Shown one piece after another: positions 1 to 7,221 of a DNA stretch of 8,416 bases. Position 1 is the stretch's first letter, and every line of letters starts with the position of its first letter. The notes beneath the pieces are model-generated. The model was not told where the DNA came from, ran no database searches, and saw only the letters and a program-made list of their open reading frames with translations. The translations under genes and the position numbers were made by a program. The stretch comes from Acidobacteriota bacterium (GTDB lineage Bacteria > Acidobacteriota > Terriglobia > UBA7540), in NCBI GenBank assembly GCA_021789565.1, contig JAJYJL010000270.1, positions 1 to 8,416 on the forward strand. The letters run 5' to 3'.

Positions 1-67
1 CGTGAAGTGGTACGAATTCGTACTTTGCCGAATTCCGGATTGTGGGCTAAGTTCTTCGGAATGTCGG

Positions 68-114
68 CTCCTCGGGGAGGATTCGAACCTGCAACCCTAC
101 GGTTAACAGGCGAT
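68..114 (-). pseudogene. tRNA-Asn (GTT) 3'-half remnant
   Basis: Read on the minus strand, the segment carries an anticodon loop CTGTTAA (anticodon GTT, Asn), a variable region GGGTTGCAGG typical of tRNA-Asn, the T loop TTCGAAT and an acceptor 3' strand CCGAGGA followed by discriminator G at base 68. No D arm and no 5' acceptor strand (TCCTCGG would be expected) is found upstream on that strand. The anticodon stem has only two or three good pairs, and the T stem has a C-C mismatch. It is therefore a truncated, decaying copy rather than a working tRNA. Integrated elements commonly duplicate tRNA 3' halves at their attachment sites, so this may be an old att remnant. That origin is inference. 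Confidence 0.65.
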
Positions 115-289
115 ACAAATTAGGGTGTCTCGTAGATTTTGCAGCACGGCTGGCAACCGAAAAGCGCGCTAACACACCTCTGGAACGGTCAAGCCGTACT
201 CAACTGGTACTTGTCTTTTTCCGAAGCGCGAGAGCGCCGGTGCGGCGGAAACCTGCAAGGATGCCGGTCACTCCGCTGCTGCGGTCATC

Positions 290-569
290 AGCACCCGCAC
301 CGGGGTCGCCCAAAAAAGGGTGCAACTGGTACGGTTGGTCTCCAAGCCCTGATGCGGTTTTTAAGGCGTCGCGCCTGCTGGCAAACCCCAGCAGATTCGG
401 CTCTGCACAATGGCCGCCTGACCGGTCCCGTCCGGCAACACCATCGACCGCTCGTGGAGAGGACCTCCGATGCCATTTGAAGGTCCACAAGCCGGGCGAT
501 GAATCCCGACAGGCTAAAACCAACCGCAGGAGTGATTGCTTGATTTGCCGCGCCGGCGCCAAAACTCAT
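290..569 (-). pseudogene. Neutral/alkaline ceramidase-type N-terminal domain, frameshifted remnant
   Basis: On the minus strand from the ATG at 569-567, the first frame reads GAGAANQAITPAVGFSLSGF followed by IAR. This resembles the start of neutral/alkaline non-lysosomal ceramidase-like proteins (PF04734: AGAA..DITPPVG..LAGY.AR). The homology then moves to a second frame (about 476-403): NGIGGPLHERSMVLPDGTGQ then AAIVQS, matching the family's 'tGihDPLhARalVLdDGt.qaAIV'. A third frame continues with LLGF and RRDALKTASGLG, where the family has a DLLGF strand and a helix ahead of its HTHSGP metal-binding motif. That motif is not intact here. At least two frameshifts separate these pieces, no Shine-Dalgarno sequence precedes the ATG, and the C-terminal bulk is absent. 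The family identity comes from pattern recall, not a search. Confidence 0.55.
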
Positions 570-684
570 GGAGGGAATTCTACTGTAGGAGTTGGAAGAG
601 AAATAGAAGCGCTAACGGGGCCCACACTTGCCCGCCCAAAGATATCGGCTGCCTTATCGGGTTGGACCGGACGCACCTTGAAAT

Positions 685-705
685 CGATTCTTCTGTTTAG
701 AATCG
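685..705. promoter_or_regulatory. Perfect 7-bp inverted repeat, possible operator or weak terminator
   Basis: CGATTCT (685-691) and AGAATCG (699-705) are perfect reverse complements separated by 7 bases. The symmetry extends further with a one-base bulge (GAAAT on the left, TTTCC on the right). A T-rich stretch follows up to 720. The element lies 175 bases upstream of the IclR-type gene. The low GC of the stem makes it a poor terminator, and a protein-binding dyad is equally possible. Its function is not shown by the sequence. Confidence 0.35.
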
Positions 706-753
706 TTTCCTCATTTTTCTAATATTCCAAAGGTCGTCAAAAGCAGATATGCT

Positions 754-818
754 TGCCATTCTGGCATAAAATGCGCATTCCGCTTGCTTCTTACAGGAAG
801 AACGATTTCAGCATTCCG
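754..818. promoter_or_regulatory. Cluster of short dyads and direct repeats upstream of the regulator gene
   Basis: The palindrome TGCCA-TTC-TGGCA occupies 754-766, and a second dyad TTCTT...AAGAA occupies 788-802. The octamer GCATTCCG occurs twice, at 775-782 and 811-818. IclR-family proteins often bind short palindromes in their own promoter, so these are candidate autoregulatory sites. A weak -10-like TACAAT lies at 833-838, but I see no good -35 element at the right distance. The assignment rests only on position and symmetry. Confidence 0.3.
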
Positions 819-879
819 GAGATTTTTACCTTTACAATAGCCTGAGGAATTGTGTATATAAGGGACATCCAGTGCAAAT

Positions 880-1674
880 ATGGCGGCACGAAACTACATC
901 GCGGCGATCGAACGAACGTTAAAAGTGGTAGAGGCCTTCAGCGGGCAACGCGAGGTTTCACTGGGGGAACTTGCGTCGCGGACGCGAATGATCAAGAGTT
1001 CGGTGTTTCGCATTCTGTACACCCTTTGCCAGCTTGGTTACGCGGAGAAAGACACCCTGGGGCGCTACTCCCTGACGTCCCGTTGGGAGAACCTGTGTCT
1101 TGGCGCCCAACCCACGCGAGAACTGATCAGGCTTTCGTCTCCGCTGATGACCGTCCTGCTGAATCGTTTCAATGAGACCGTAAATCTCGGCGTGATCGAC
1201 GGTGGAGATGTCCTGTATATCCACGTGCTGGAAAGTGCTCACGCTTTTCGCCTGGCGGCCCATGCTGGAATGCGAAGCCCGCTGTACTCAACCGCCCTTG
1301 GAAAGTGTCTGCTTTCCCGCTTGTCTGAAGAGCAGGTCGATGCCGTCCTGAAAAAATACCCCATCCACCACCTGACAGACCGCACAGTTCGCGACGAGGC
1401 AGCTTTCAAACGCGAATTGAGCCGCGTTCGGGAACAGGGTTTTGCCGTTGACAATGGAGAGGATTCCTCGGGAGCGCGGTGTATTGCGGCCCCGATATTT
1501 AATGCTGCTGGAGAGGTGGTTGCGGCAATCAGCATTTCAGGGCCTGCGGGCCGTGTGACCCACAAATGCGATCGTGAAATGTCTAAATCGCTGATGGACA
1601 CCTGCCGGCGGATCTCAAAGACGCTCAAATATGCGCCCATGCCCACCAGTCCAAGCGCATTGGGAGGGCATTAG
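880..1674 (+). CDS. IclR-family transcriptional regulator
   Basis: The 264-residue protein has the normal IclR-family length and two-part layout. A winged helix-turn-helix domain covers about residues 6-70 (SLGELASRTRMIKSSVFRIL, then a wing ending in GRYSLT). The effector-binding domain covers about 80-255, with family motifs AGMRSPLYSTALGK (129-142), NGEDSSGARCIAAPIF (192-207) and ISISGP (217-222). Such proteins bind small carboxylates or sugar-acid breakdown products and repress or activate adjacent catabolic genes. It would act as a cytoplasmic dimer or tetramer. The ATG at 880 is the only sensible start, because an in-frame stop lies at 859-861 and the next Met (37) would delete part of the DNA-binding domain. 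The Shine-Dalgarno is poor (AAGGGA, 14 bases upstream). It is followed after one base by the aminotransferase gene, so it probably regulates its own operon. The ligand is unknown; a lyase product is an inference. Confidence 0.93.
   Translation: MAARNYIAAIERTLKVVEAFSGQREVSLGELASRTRMIKSSVFRILYTLCQLGYAEKDTLGRYSLTSRWENLCLGAQPTRELIRLSSPLMTVLLNRFNETVNLGVIDGGDVLYIHVLESAHAFRLAAHAGMRSPLYSTALGKCLLSRLSEEQVDAVLKKYPIHHLTDRTVRDEAAFKRELSRVREQGFAVDNGEDSSGARCIAAPIFNAAGEVVAAISISGPAGRVTHKCDREMSKSLMDTCRRISKTLKYAPMPTSPSALGGH
1662..1668 (+). promoter_or_regulatory. Shine-Dalgarno deciding the aminotransferase start
   Basis: GGGAGGG at 1662-1668 ends seven bases before the ATG at 1676, an ideal distance, and lies within the last codons of the upstream regulator gene. 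It supports the 1676 start over the in-frame ATG at 1631. Confidence 0.7.
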
Positions 1675-1675
1675 C

Positions 1676-2932
1676 ATGGGCCTCGCATTGCTGGGCGGGA
1701 CTCCTGTCCGGTCTCAACCATTCCCAAGCTGGCCTCAACACGGGGCGCCGGAGGAGGAAGCCGTAATTGCCGTCCTTCGCAGCGGTTCCTGGGGCGGATA
1801 CAGCAGGAAAGTCGAAGAGTTTGAAAGGGCCTTTGCGGCTCTGCATCACGTCCCATATGCCATTTCCTGCGTTAATGGGACCATCGCCCTGGAAGTTGCA
1901 CTTCGGTCTCTAGGCATCCAGTGCGGTGATCAGGTCGTAGTTCCCGCCATTACGTTCATCGCCACCGCAACGAGTGTAATGTTATGCCACGGGGTTCCGG
2001 TTTTCGCTGACATTGATCCGGTCACGCTTAATCTCTCGCCCGAATCGGTCAGGGCGGCCATCACGCCCCGCACCAAAGCGATCATTCCCGTACACTTTGG
2101 GGGACAGCCCGCGGACATGGATGCGTTACGCGAGATTGCAGATCATCACGGGCTGGCAATCATTGAAGATGCGGCGCACGCGCAGGGAGCCCTGTGGCGG
2201 GAAATCCCGGTGGGAAATTTCGGTGATCTTGCAACGTTCAGCTTTCAGGCCTTCAAGCTGATGACCTCGGGTGAAGGCGGCGTCATTCTGACCCGGTCGC
2301 AGACGCTCGCCGAAAAATGCTGGTCCTATTGCAACCATGGCCGGCGAGCTTCAGGGGGCTGGTTTGAACACTTCTCGCTTGGCACCAATTACCGCATGAC
2401 GGGTTTGCAGGCGGCTGTGCTCATCGAACAACTGGCAAGGTTGCAGGGACAAACCCGTATCCGCCAGGCGAATGTTAGCCGGTTGAGAAGGCTTCTCGAA
2501 CCCATCAAGGGATTGGAACTAGGAGCGGACGACCCACGAGTCACTTCCCAGCCGAATTATCTTGTTACCTTGCGTTACGATCCCTCAGCATTCAATGGCC
2601 TGGACCGCGATGTTTTCCTGAGCGCTCTGCAGGCCGAAGGCATCCCAGCCAAGGCGCCTTATCCTTATCCGCTTTACCGCAATCCACTTTTTCAGCGGAA
2701 GAATCAGCCTCCTTGCGCCTGCGGCAACTGGGAGCCCGCCCAGGATTATGAATCATTGAATCTCCCTGAATGCGAGCGGCTGTGCCGCGACGGGATTTGG
2801 CTGGAGCAGACATTGTTCCTGGGGACAATCAGAGACGTCGATGACATCGTTGAAGCGTGCAGCAAGATTCAAGCCATGTCCAAAGACCTGCTGCCAATTC
2901 AGCGGGGCATCCAGGCGGAAGAACGGCATTGA
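1676..2932 (+). CDS. DegT/DnrJ/EryC1/StrS-family PLP-dependent aminotransferase
   Basis: The protein is 418 residues from ATG 1676, chosen because GGGAGGG sits about 8 bases upstream and the family N-terminus (LLGGTPVR) follows at once. An ATG at 1631 would add 15 residues lying inside the regulator gene. Hallmarks are SGSWGGYSRKVEEFE (36-50), NGTIALEVAL (67-76), GDQVVVPAITFIATA (84-98), IIPVHFGGQPADMDAL (136-151), IEDAAHAQGA (163-172; Asp165 should contact the PLP ring nitrogen) and TFSFQAFKLMTSGEGG (187-202; Lys194 is the likely Schiff-base lysine). The family moves an amino group, usually from Glu or Gln, onto keto-sugars or keto-cyclitols. Most members make nucleotide-activated amino sugars, but no such pathway gene is nearby. 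The operon with a regulator and a lyase instead suggests transamination of a saccharide-derived ketone (inference). The gene starts one base after the iclR-type stop and overlaps the lyase start, implying coupled translation. Confidence 0.92.
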   Translation: MGLALLGGTPVRSQPFPSWPQHGAPEEEAVIAVLRSGSWGGYSRKVEEFERAFAALHHVPYAISCVNGTIALEVALRSLGIQCGDQVVVPAITFIATATSVMLCHGVPVFADIDPVTLNLSPESVRAAITPRTKAIIPVHFGGQPADMDALREIADHHGLAIIEDAAHAQGALWREIPVGNFGDLATFSFQAFKLMTSGEGGVILTRSQTLAEKCWSYCNHGRRASGGWFEHFSLGTNYRMTGLQAAVLIEQLARLQGQTRIRQANVSRLRRLLEPIKGLELGADDPRVTSQPNYLVTLRYDPSAFNGLDRDVFLSALQAEGIPAKAPYPYPLYRNPLFQRKNQPPCACGNWEPAQDYESLNLPECERLCRDGIWLEQTLFLGTIRDVDDIVEACSKIQAMSKDLLPIQRGIQAEERH

Positions 2933-5900
2933 AGCTTTCCCGTAGAATCTTTCAGACAACGGTCCTGCTGTTGTGCCCAATTGTGTGCGTGCCGGCACTC
3001 ACGCGGGCCGCGCAATTGGGCGGAAGCGCACAATCCTACGTCCGCTGGACCTGGGTGTCTGATTTTTCACATGGCATTCGCGACTGGCTGAGCTATCCGC
3101 TGGCTCAAGACGTTGGATTCGACCCCGGTCTCTATACCGCGGATCTCAACGGAGGCCAATGCCTGGTGCGCGACGTCAAATCCTATGGCCAGGACACCTT
3201 GCGCATTGGATTGATCAAGCCACTCTCCTTCCATGTGACCCGCGAGTCCCAGTTCAATCTAACCTATCAGTTGAAGATCAGCGGCTCTGTCGAGGGCGTC
3301 ACGATCATGCTGGCAGGAGAGAATGGGAAGCTTTATCAGGCTTCTCAGCCGCGAGTGTCCGGAACGAACAACATAACCATCCGTGGGACAAACCTGGGAA
3401 TTCCGGCAGCAGGAGCAAACGTCCAGGCAATCGTGATCGAAGCCACGGTAAAGGACCCGGTTTTGGACTCTTCCAACAGGCTATTTCTCCGCCATCTTGA
3501 AATCGTTGCTGAGCGGAGCGATGTGCTGCCTTTACTCAAACCACAGCTCGCGCATTCCGCCGGTGCGAAGCTTCCGGTGGCTGAGCATCCTGTGGAAGCC
3601 GGTGGACATTTCACGGTGGAAGTCCGGGCGCGGGCTCCGCTCAGGATTTCTGTCTACAATTCAGAAGGCAAGCAGGTCCCCCTCTCAGAAAAGCGTCTCG
3701 AAGGCTCTGGGCAGGAGGCTGATTATCAGGTTTCGGTACCGCGAACATTGCAGCCCGGAATTTACCGCGCGATTGTCAATTCCGGTGCGGCGCGCAATGA
3801 GTTCCAGTTTCTTGTGCTCGGTGAAGTTCCTCCGCATCCACGCGTATTGCTGACTCTACGGAGAATCGAAGAACTTCGTTCCATGTCCGCATCCAGCCCC
3901 TTTCTGGCCGCGCTGAGCGCAAAGGCCCGGGACTTGCGCTCGGCATTGGCTTACAGCGCTTTTGCGGGAGAGAACATCACGTTGTTGCCACGTATCTCGG
4001 TTTTCCCAGGCCTCCCGCAATATTTCTCGCTGCTTGAAAATTACAGTAACGCGATCGCTTTCAACGCCGTTGAATACCGGTTGAATGGCGATCAGGCAGC
4101 GCTGAGCGCGGCACGCAAGGGGCTGCTCACCATCTCGACGTGGCCCACCTGGACGCCGCCCTGGTTTAAGGCCCACGGCCTGCACACTTATTATGAGGTG
4201 GGAGTTTTTTCTCAGAGAGTGGCCGTTGGATATGACCTAATCGCAGATCGGCTGACTCTTGCAGAAAAAAAAGAAATTACTGAAGGTCTATGGCGAAATG
4301 GTATCAACCCCACGGTCGAAGAGTATTTCACAAACAACCGAATGCCTATCGCTGCCAGCAACTGGATGGCGAATTCGGTGGGTGGCGCTCTCGCCGCCGT
4401 TGTGGCTCTCTATGGCGATTTGCCGGAATGGAACACACGCCTGGGAACGGCTCTGGCTGAATTGAGCGTGGCCTACGACCGGTTGTTGGAAGGACTTTTC
4501 CCCGGGGACGGCAGCGAAGCAGAGCCAGCCGGATACCAGGAGTTTGCCATGGAGGGCATCTCATTCGGCATGGCGGCCCTCCACTCGCTTGGCATAAGGC
4601 CACATGGCACGGATAGAATGCTCCAGTCGTTCTGGTGGCCCCGCTACGCGGAAGTCAATCCGGCCCTGGTTCTGGACACCGGGGACTTCAGCGGCCAACT
4701 GCGCGCCCTCTCTGGGTTTGCCTGGGAAGCCGAGCATTCGAACGATGCTTCCTTGCGCGCCTTTTATGATACCGCCGAGACCGGAAGCCTGCTAGGCGTG
4801 GCGAAGGTCCAGGCAACAGGGAGAGCGCTCGAAGCCGCTCCAGGGCTGTTGGACTTGACCTGCTGTTCAAGGCCTGCGGCGCCAGCCCCTTTGCCGCCGC
4901 CGTCGAGAATTTTTCCAGATCGTGGCAGCGCAGTTCTGCGCAGCGGGTGGAAACCGACGGACACCGTCATTTCCATTCGGGTGGGTCCGTGGTTCAACCA
5001 CGAACACCATGACCAGGGAACGTTTCAAGTTGCCGCATTCGGGCGCAAGCTGATCAGTGAAGCCGGATATGCGGATTATTACAAAGATCCCAATTACCAG
5101 ACCTACTTTATGCAGGCGGCTGGCCACAACACCGTCCTGATTGATGGCAATTCCTTCAGCCAGCCGGGAGAGGAAGGCCGCTACTGGAAAGGTCTGGCCC
5201 ACTATCCCCACTTTACGGCACACCTGCTCTCGCCGGGCGTGGATTACCTGTCGGCTGAGTTGACGGAAGCGTACGCAGGTGTGCTTACCTCTTTCCAACG
5301 TGAATTCATCTTCCTCAAGCCCGATGTTTTGGTTATTCATGACCGGTTGCAATCACCCTCGCCACATCGCTTCGACTGGCTCCTACATGTGCCGCTGGGA
5401 GCCAAGACTGGCATCCGTGGTGCAAACGCTGCGATCACCGTTGATAATGCGTCAGCCACAATCACTTCAATCGGGCCGAACAACCGCTGGACACTTCAAA
5501 AGACTCCTCTGGCCGGCGACCGTTACACTGATCTGGACCGGATTCGGCTCAACCAACCCTACGAGTTTGTACTTAATTCAGACAAGTCCGTGAGCGCCAG
5601 TTTCCTTGCGGGAATGAAATTTGAAGAAACCGGCCGGCAAGTGCAGGCGCTGACACCACTCGAAGAAGGCGGCCGCGAAGGTTTTGTTGACACGAGCAGT
5701 GGATGGAGCTGGATTGCGGGGAGTGAATCGGGCGCCCTCGAAAGGGGCGGCATCAGCGCTGAGGGCAAGAGTCTTGGTGTAAAGAAAAGCATCGGCAGGT
5801 TGGAGATTTTCGGCACGGGGATTACATCATTGCGCGGTGATCAGAGCCTGGCGCTAGAATCATCCGTGCCGGTCGATGTGGACCTGAACAGCGCAGACCA

Positions 5901-6075
5901 GGGAGAAACCATTACTTTCTATACGCTGAAGAATGCAACGCTGAGAATGACGCTCCCGCGCAAACCCGCAACAGTCCTGCTGGATGGTCGCCCGGCACAC
6001 AACGGCCTTCAGGGAAACTCCCTTGTGCTGAAGGAAATCGGCCAGGGAGAACATATCATCAGGATCGGTTACTGA
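2929..6075 (+). CDS. Secreted heparinase II/III-family polysaccharide lyase, TTG start
   Basis: The 1048-residue protein starts at TTG 2929, overlapping the preceding TGA by four bases. From there an ideal signal peptide follows: KLSRR, a hydrophobic core IFQTTVLLLCPIVCVPAL, then TRAAQ with cleavage near residue 27. The frame also opens at GTG 2857, but that start would bury the signal. Regions: a beta-rich carbohydrate-binding-like domain (about 35-210), an Ig-like linker (about 215-300), an alpha/alpha toroid beginning HPRVLLT (303-309), and a heparinase II/III-like C-terminal beta-sandwich (PF07940 type) from about 670. Candidate catalytic residues by spacing with PL12-type enzymes are Asn478 (SNWMANSVGG), Tyr536 (EPAGY), His691/His693 (NHEHHDQG) and His733 (AGHNTVLIDG). 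Such enzymes cleave uronic-acid polysaccharides by beta-elimination in the periplasm or outside the cell. The substrate cannot be read from sequence. The extra N-terminal 270 or so residues make it much longer than typical 600-750-residue relatives. Confidence 0.88.
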   Translation: MKLSRRIFQTTVLLLCPIVCVPALTRAAQLGGSAQSYVRWTWVSDFSHGIRDWLSYPLAQDVGFDPGLYTADLNGGQCLVRDVKSYGQDTLRIGLIKPLSFHVTRESQFNLTYQLKISGSVEGVTIMLAGENGKLYQASQPRVSGTNNITIRGTNLGIPAAGANVQAIVIEATVKDPVLDSSNRLFLRHLEIVAERSDVLPLLKPQLAHSAGAKLPVAEHPVEAGGHFTVEVRARAPLRISVYNSEGKQVPLSEKRLEGSGQEADYQVSVPRTLQPGIYRAIVNSGAARNEFQFLVLGEVPPHPRVLLTLRRIEELRSMSASSPFLAALSAKARDLRSALAYSAFAGENITLLPRISVFPGLPQYFSLLENYSNAIAFNAVEYRLNGDQAALSAARKGLLTISTWPTWTPPWFKAHGLHTYYEVGVFSQRVAVGYDLIADRLTLAEKKEITEGLWRNGINPTVEEYFTNNRMPIAASNWMANSVGGALAAVVALYGDLPEWNTRLGTALAELSVAYDRLLEGLFPGDGSEAEPAGYQEFAMEGISFGMAALHSLGIRPHGTDRMLQSFWWPRYAEVNPALVLDTGDFSGQLRALSGFAWEAEHSNDASLRAFYDTAETGSLLGVAKVQATGRALEAAPGLLDLTCCSRPAAPAPLPPPSRIFPDRGSAVLRSGWKPTDTVISIRVGPWFNHEHHDQGTFQVAAFGRKLISEAGYADYYKDPNYQTYFMQAAGHNTVLIDGNSFSQPGEEGRYWKGLAHYPHFTAHLLSPGVDYLSAELTEAYAGVLTSFQREFIFLKPDVLVIHDRLQSPSPHRFDWLLHVPLGAKTGIRGANAAITVDNASATITSIGPNNRWTLQKTPLAGDRYTDLDRIRLNQPYEFVLNSDKSVSASFLAGMKFEETGRQVQALTPLEEGGREGFVDTSSGWSWIAGSESGALERGGISAEGKSLGVKKSIGRLEIFGTGITSLRGDQSLALESSVPVDVDLNSADQGETITFYTLKNATLRMTLPRKPATVLLDGRPAHNGLQGNSLVLKEIGQGEHIIRIGY

Positions 6076-6084
6076 AACCGATCC
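6062..6084. terminator. Perfect 9-bp hairpin spanning the lyase stop codon
   Basis: GGATCGGTT (6062-6070) and AACCGATCC (6076-6084) are exact reverse complements around a 5-base loop that includes the TGA stop (6073-6075). No U-run follows on either strand, so a classical Rho-independent terminator is not met. It could still stop or pause transcription from both converging genes, or protect the mRNA 3' end. A second, mutually exclusive dyad, ATCCA (6081-6085) with TGGAT (6093-6097), overlaps its right arm. Confidence 0.4.
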
Positions 6085-6165
6085 AGTTGCAGTGGATTGT
6101 ACGGCGACCTTTGTTCAGCAAACCGTGCAAATCAGCGGAGCCATCTGTCCCGGGGACGATTCATA

Positions 6166-7158
6166 TTACTTCATTCCGGCATCGCCGGACTTACCCACAA
6201 AGGTCCCGCATTTGCCCGCCTGAGGCGAGGAGCCGTTGACTCCAAAAGACCGAGCGACCTCCAGCAACGGATTGGGTGGCGTGAGCGCCATTTGCCAGAG
6301 GACCGCGCCGTTGGCGTACCGGCAGGTGGTCTCCAGCGCCCCGCGCACCACGCCGGGCTCCGGCCGGCCGTCCTTATGCCAGTGCGTCTTTCCGGCATAA
6401 ACGCCTCCATAAATGGGAAACTGGTTGTTGATTACCTGCCGGCTGTTCTTCAGCCAGACGTCCAGCCCGACGTTGCCCTCTAAGTTCCGCCACCAGAGCC
6501 AGACTCCGTCGATACAACTCCCATACTCCTTGGCAAAGTCTGTATCCAGTCCGTAAATGGTAGGCGCAAACTGCAGCCGCGGGTTGATGCTCTGCTTTGC
6601 CGAATAAATGCTGCAAGTGTATTTCGGCGTAAAGAATTTGGTGTCCCAGTAGAAATCGTCAATATTCACGCCCTTCAGGCACGGATATTTCAGCGACAAC
6701 CTGGCCAGTTCCTTCATCCAGCGAACGTAATCCTTGTTGAACGGGGGCGAGTTGCCTCCCTCACTGGGGGGAATCAGGATTGCCCAGACGATGATTCCTG
6801 CGGGCTGCGCCTTGGCGACAAAAGTTTTGAAACTGTCCCAATCAAATGTTGGCGGTCCACCATTTCGTTGCAGCCAGATCAGCGCTCCGTAGCAGCCAAG
6901 CCCATTGGCTTTCAGGATCTTGATTGTGGCGCCCGCGTCAATGGCGCCCTGGGCGTCAGCCACTGCTGGCGACCACACGCAAGGGGTAGAACCGAGCGCG
7001 TGCCAGTCAACCTCGGCTTTCTGCCCTGAAGATTGGGCCCCGCAAGCCGTTACCCCACTCATCAGTATTGCGAAAGTAAGTATCATGGCCCACCATCCGC
7101 ACAGGCGCGACGGACGGAACAATCTTGAGCAAACAGCGCCAGTAAATTCACATAACAT
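6166..7158 (-). CDS. Predicted lipoprotein with beta/alpha-barrel-like fold, possible glycoside hydrolase
   Basis: The protein is 330 residues from ATG 7158, which GGAGGG (7166-7171) precedes by 7 bases; a TTG at 7164 is too close to that site. An Arg-bearing n-region and hydrophobic stretch (WWAMILTFAILMSGVTAC) end in a lipobox-like VTAC, predicting a lipid-anchored Cys39. The mature part alternates hydrophobic strands and helices like a (beta/alpha)8 barrel: YGALIWL, GIIVWAILIPP, LKGVNIDDFYWD (Asp167-Asp168 at a strand end), LQFAPTIYG, IDGVWLWWRN, FPIYGGVYAGKTHW and NGAVLWQMAL. Aromatic and acidic residues at strand ends are typical of glycoside-hydrolase clefts, but I cannot name a family. 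It lies convergent to the lyase gene, 90 bases apart, and divergent from the propeller lipoprotein. It may process released oligosaccharides (inference). Barrel enzymes of another class remain possible. Confidence 0.8.
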   Translation of the reverse strand: MLCEFTGAVCSRLFRPSRLCGWWAMILTFAILMSGVTACGAQSSGQKAEVDWHALGSTPCVWSPAVADAQGAIDAGATIKILKANGLGCYGALIWLQRNGGPPTFDWDSFKTFVAKAQPAGIIVWAILIPPSEGGNSPPFNKDYVRWMKELARLSLKYPCLKGVNIDDFYWDTKFFTPKYTCSIYSAKQSINPRLQFAPTIYGLDTDFAKEYGSCIDGVWLWWRNLEGNVGLDVWLKNSRQVINNQFPIYGGVYAGKTHWHKDGRPEPGVVRGALETTCRYANGAVLWQMALTPPNPLLEVARSFGVNGSSPQAGKCGTFVGKSGDAGMK

Positions 7159-7221
7159 AACCAATCCCTCCAGTACACAAACTTCTCAATTGAATGACTG
7201 CCGCCGGACTCTGATCAAGCG

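Larger units (their letters stand above)
1..879. other. Gene-poor decayed flank and operon leader
   Basis: No intact gene is supported here. Open frames exist on both strands, but they overlap one another, have no convincing ribosome-binding site, and their translations are rich in Arg, Pro, Cys and Ser without family resemblance along their length. Recognisable pieces are a tRNA-Asn 3' half (about 68-114), a frameshifted ceramidase-like remnant (about 290-569) and a cluster of inverted repeats in the AT-richer part from about 680 to 840. Bases 10-23 form a perfect 14-bp palindrome around an EcoRI-type site; a chance palindrome of this size is expected about once in two windows of this length. 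Nothing is recognised in 115-289 or 570-680. Confidence 0.6.

Noticed and set aside
68..140. An intact tRNA-Asn gene
   Set aside because: The D arm and 5' acceptor strand are missing, and the anticodon and T stems contain mismatches.
139..722. Overlapping open frames on both strands upstream of the regulator
   Set aside because: They have no ribosome-binding sites and no coherent family resemblance over their length. The recognisable homology on the minus strand jumps between frames, as expected of a pseudogene.
852..1175. Alternative plus-strand frame overlapping the IclR gene
   Set aside because: It is a shadow frame; the IclR frame has full-length family motifs.
1631..1675. Upstream ATG start for the aminotransferase
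   Set aside because: It would add 15 residues inside the regulator gene, while the ATG at 1676 has an ideal Shine-Dalgarno and the family N-terminus.
2857..2928. GTG start for the lyase at 2857
   Set aside because: It would place 24 hydrophilic residues before an otherwise perfect signal peptide and overlap the aminotransferase gene deeply.
4867..5352. 161-residue minus-strand open frame inside the lyase gene
   Set aside because: It lies antisense to conserved catalytic-domain sequence and has no start signal or family features.
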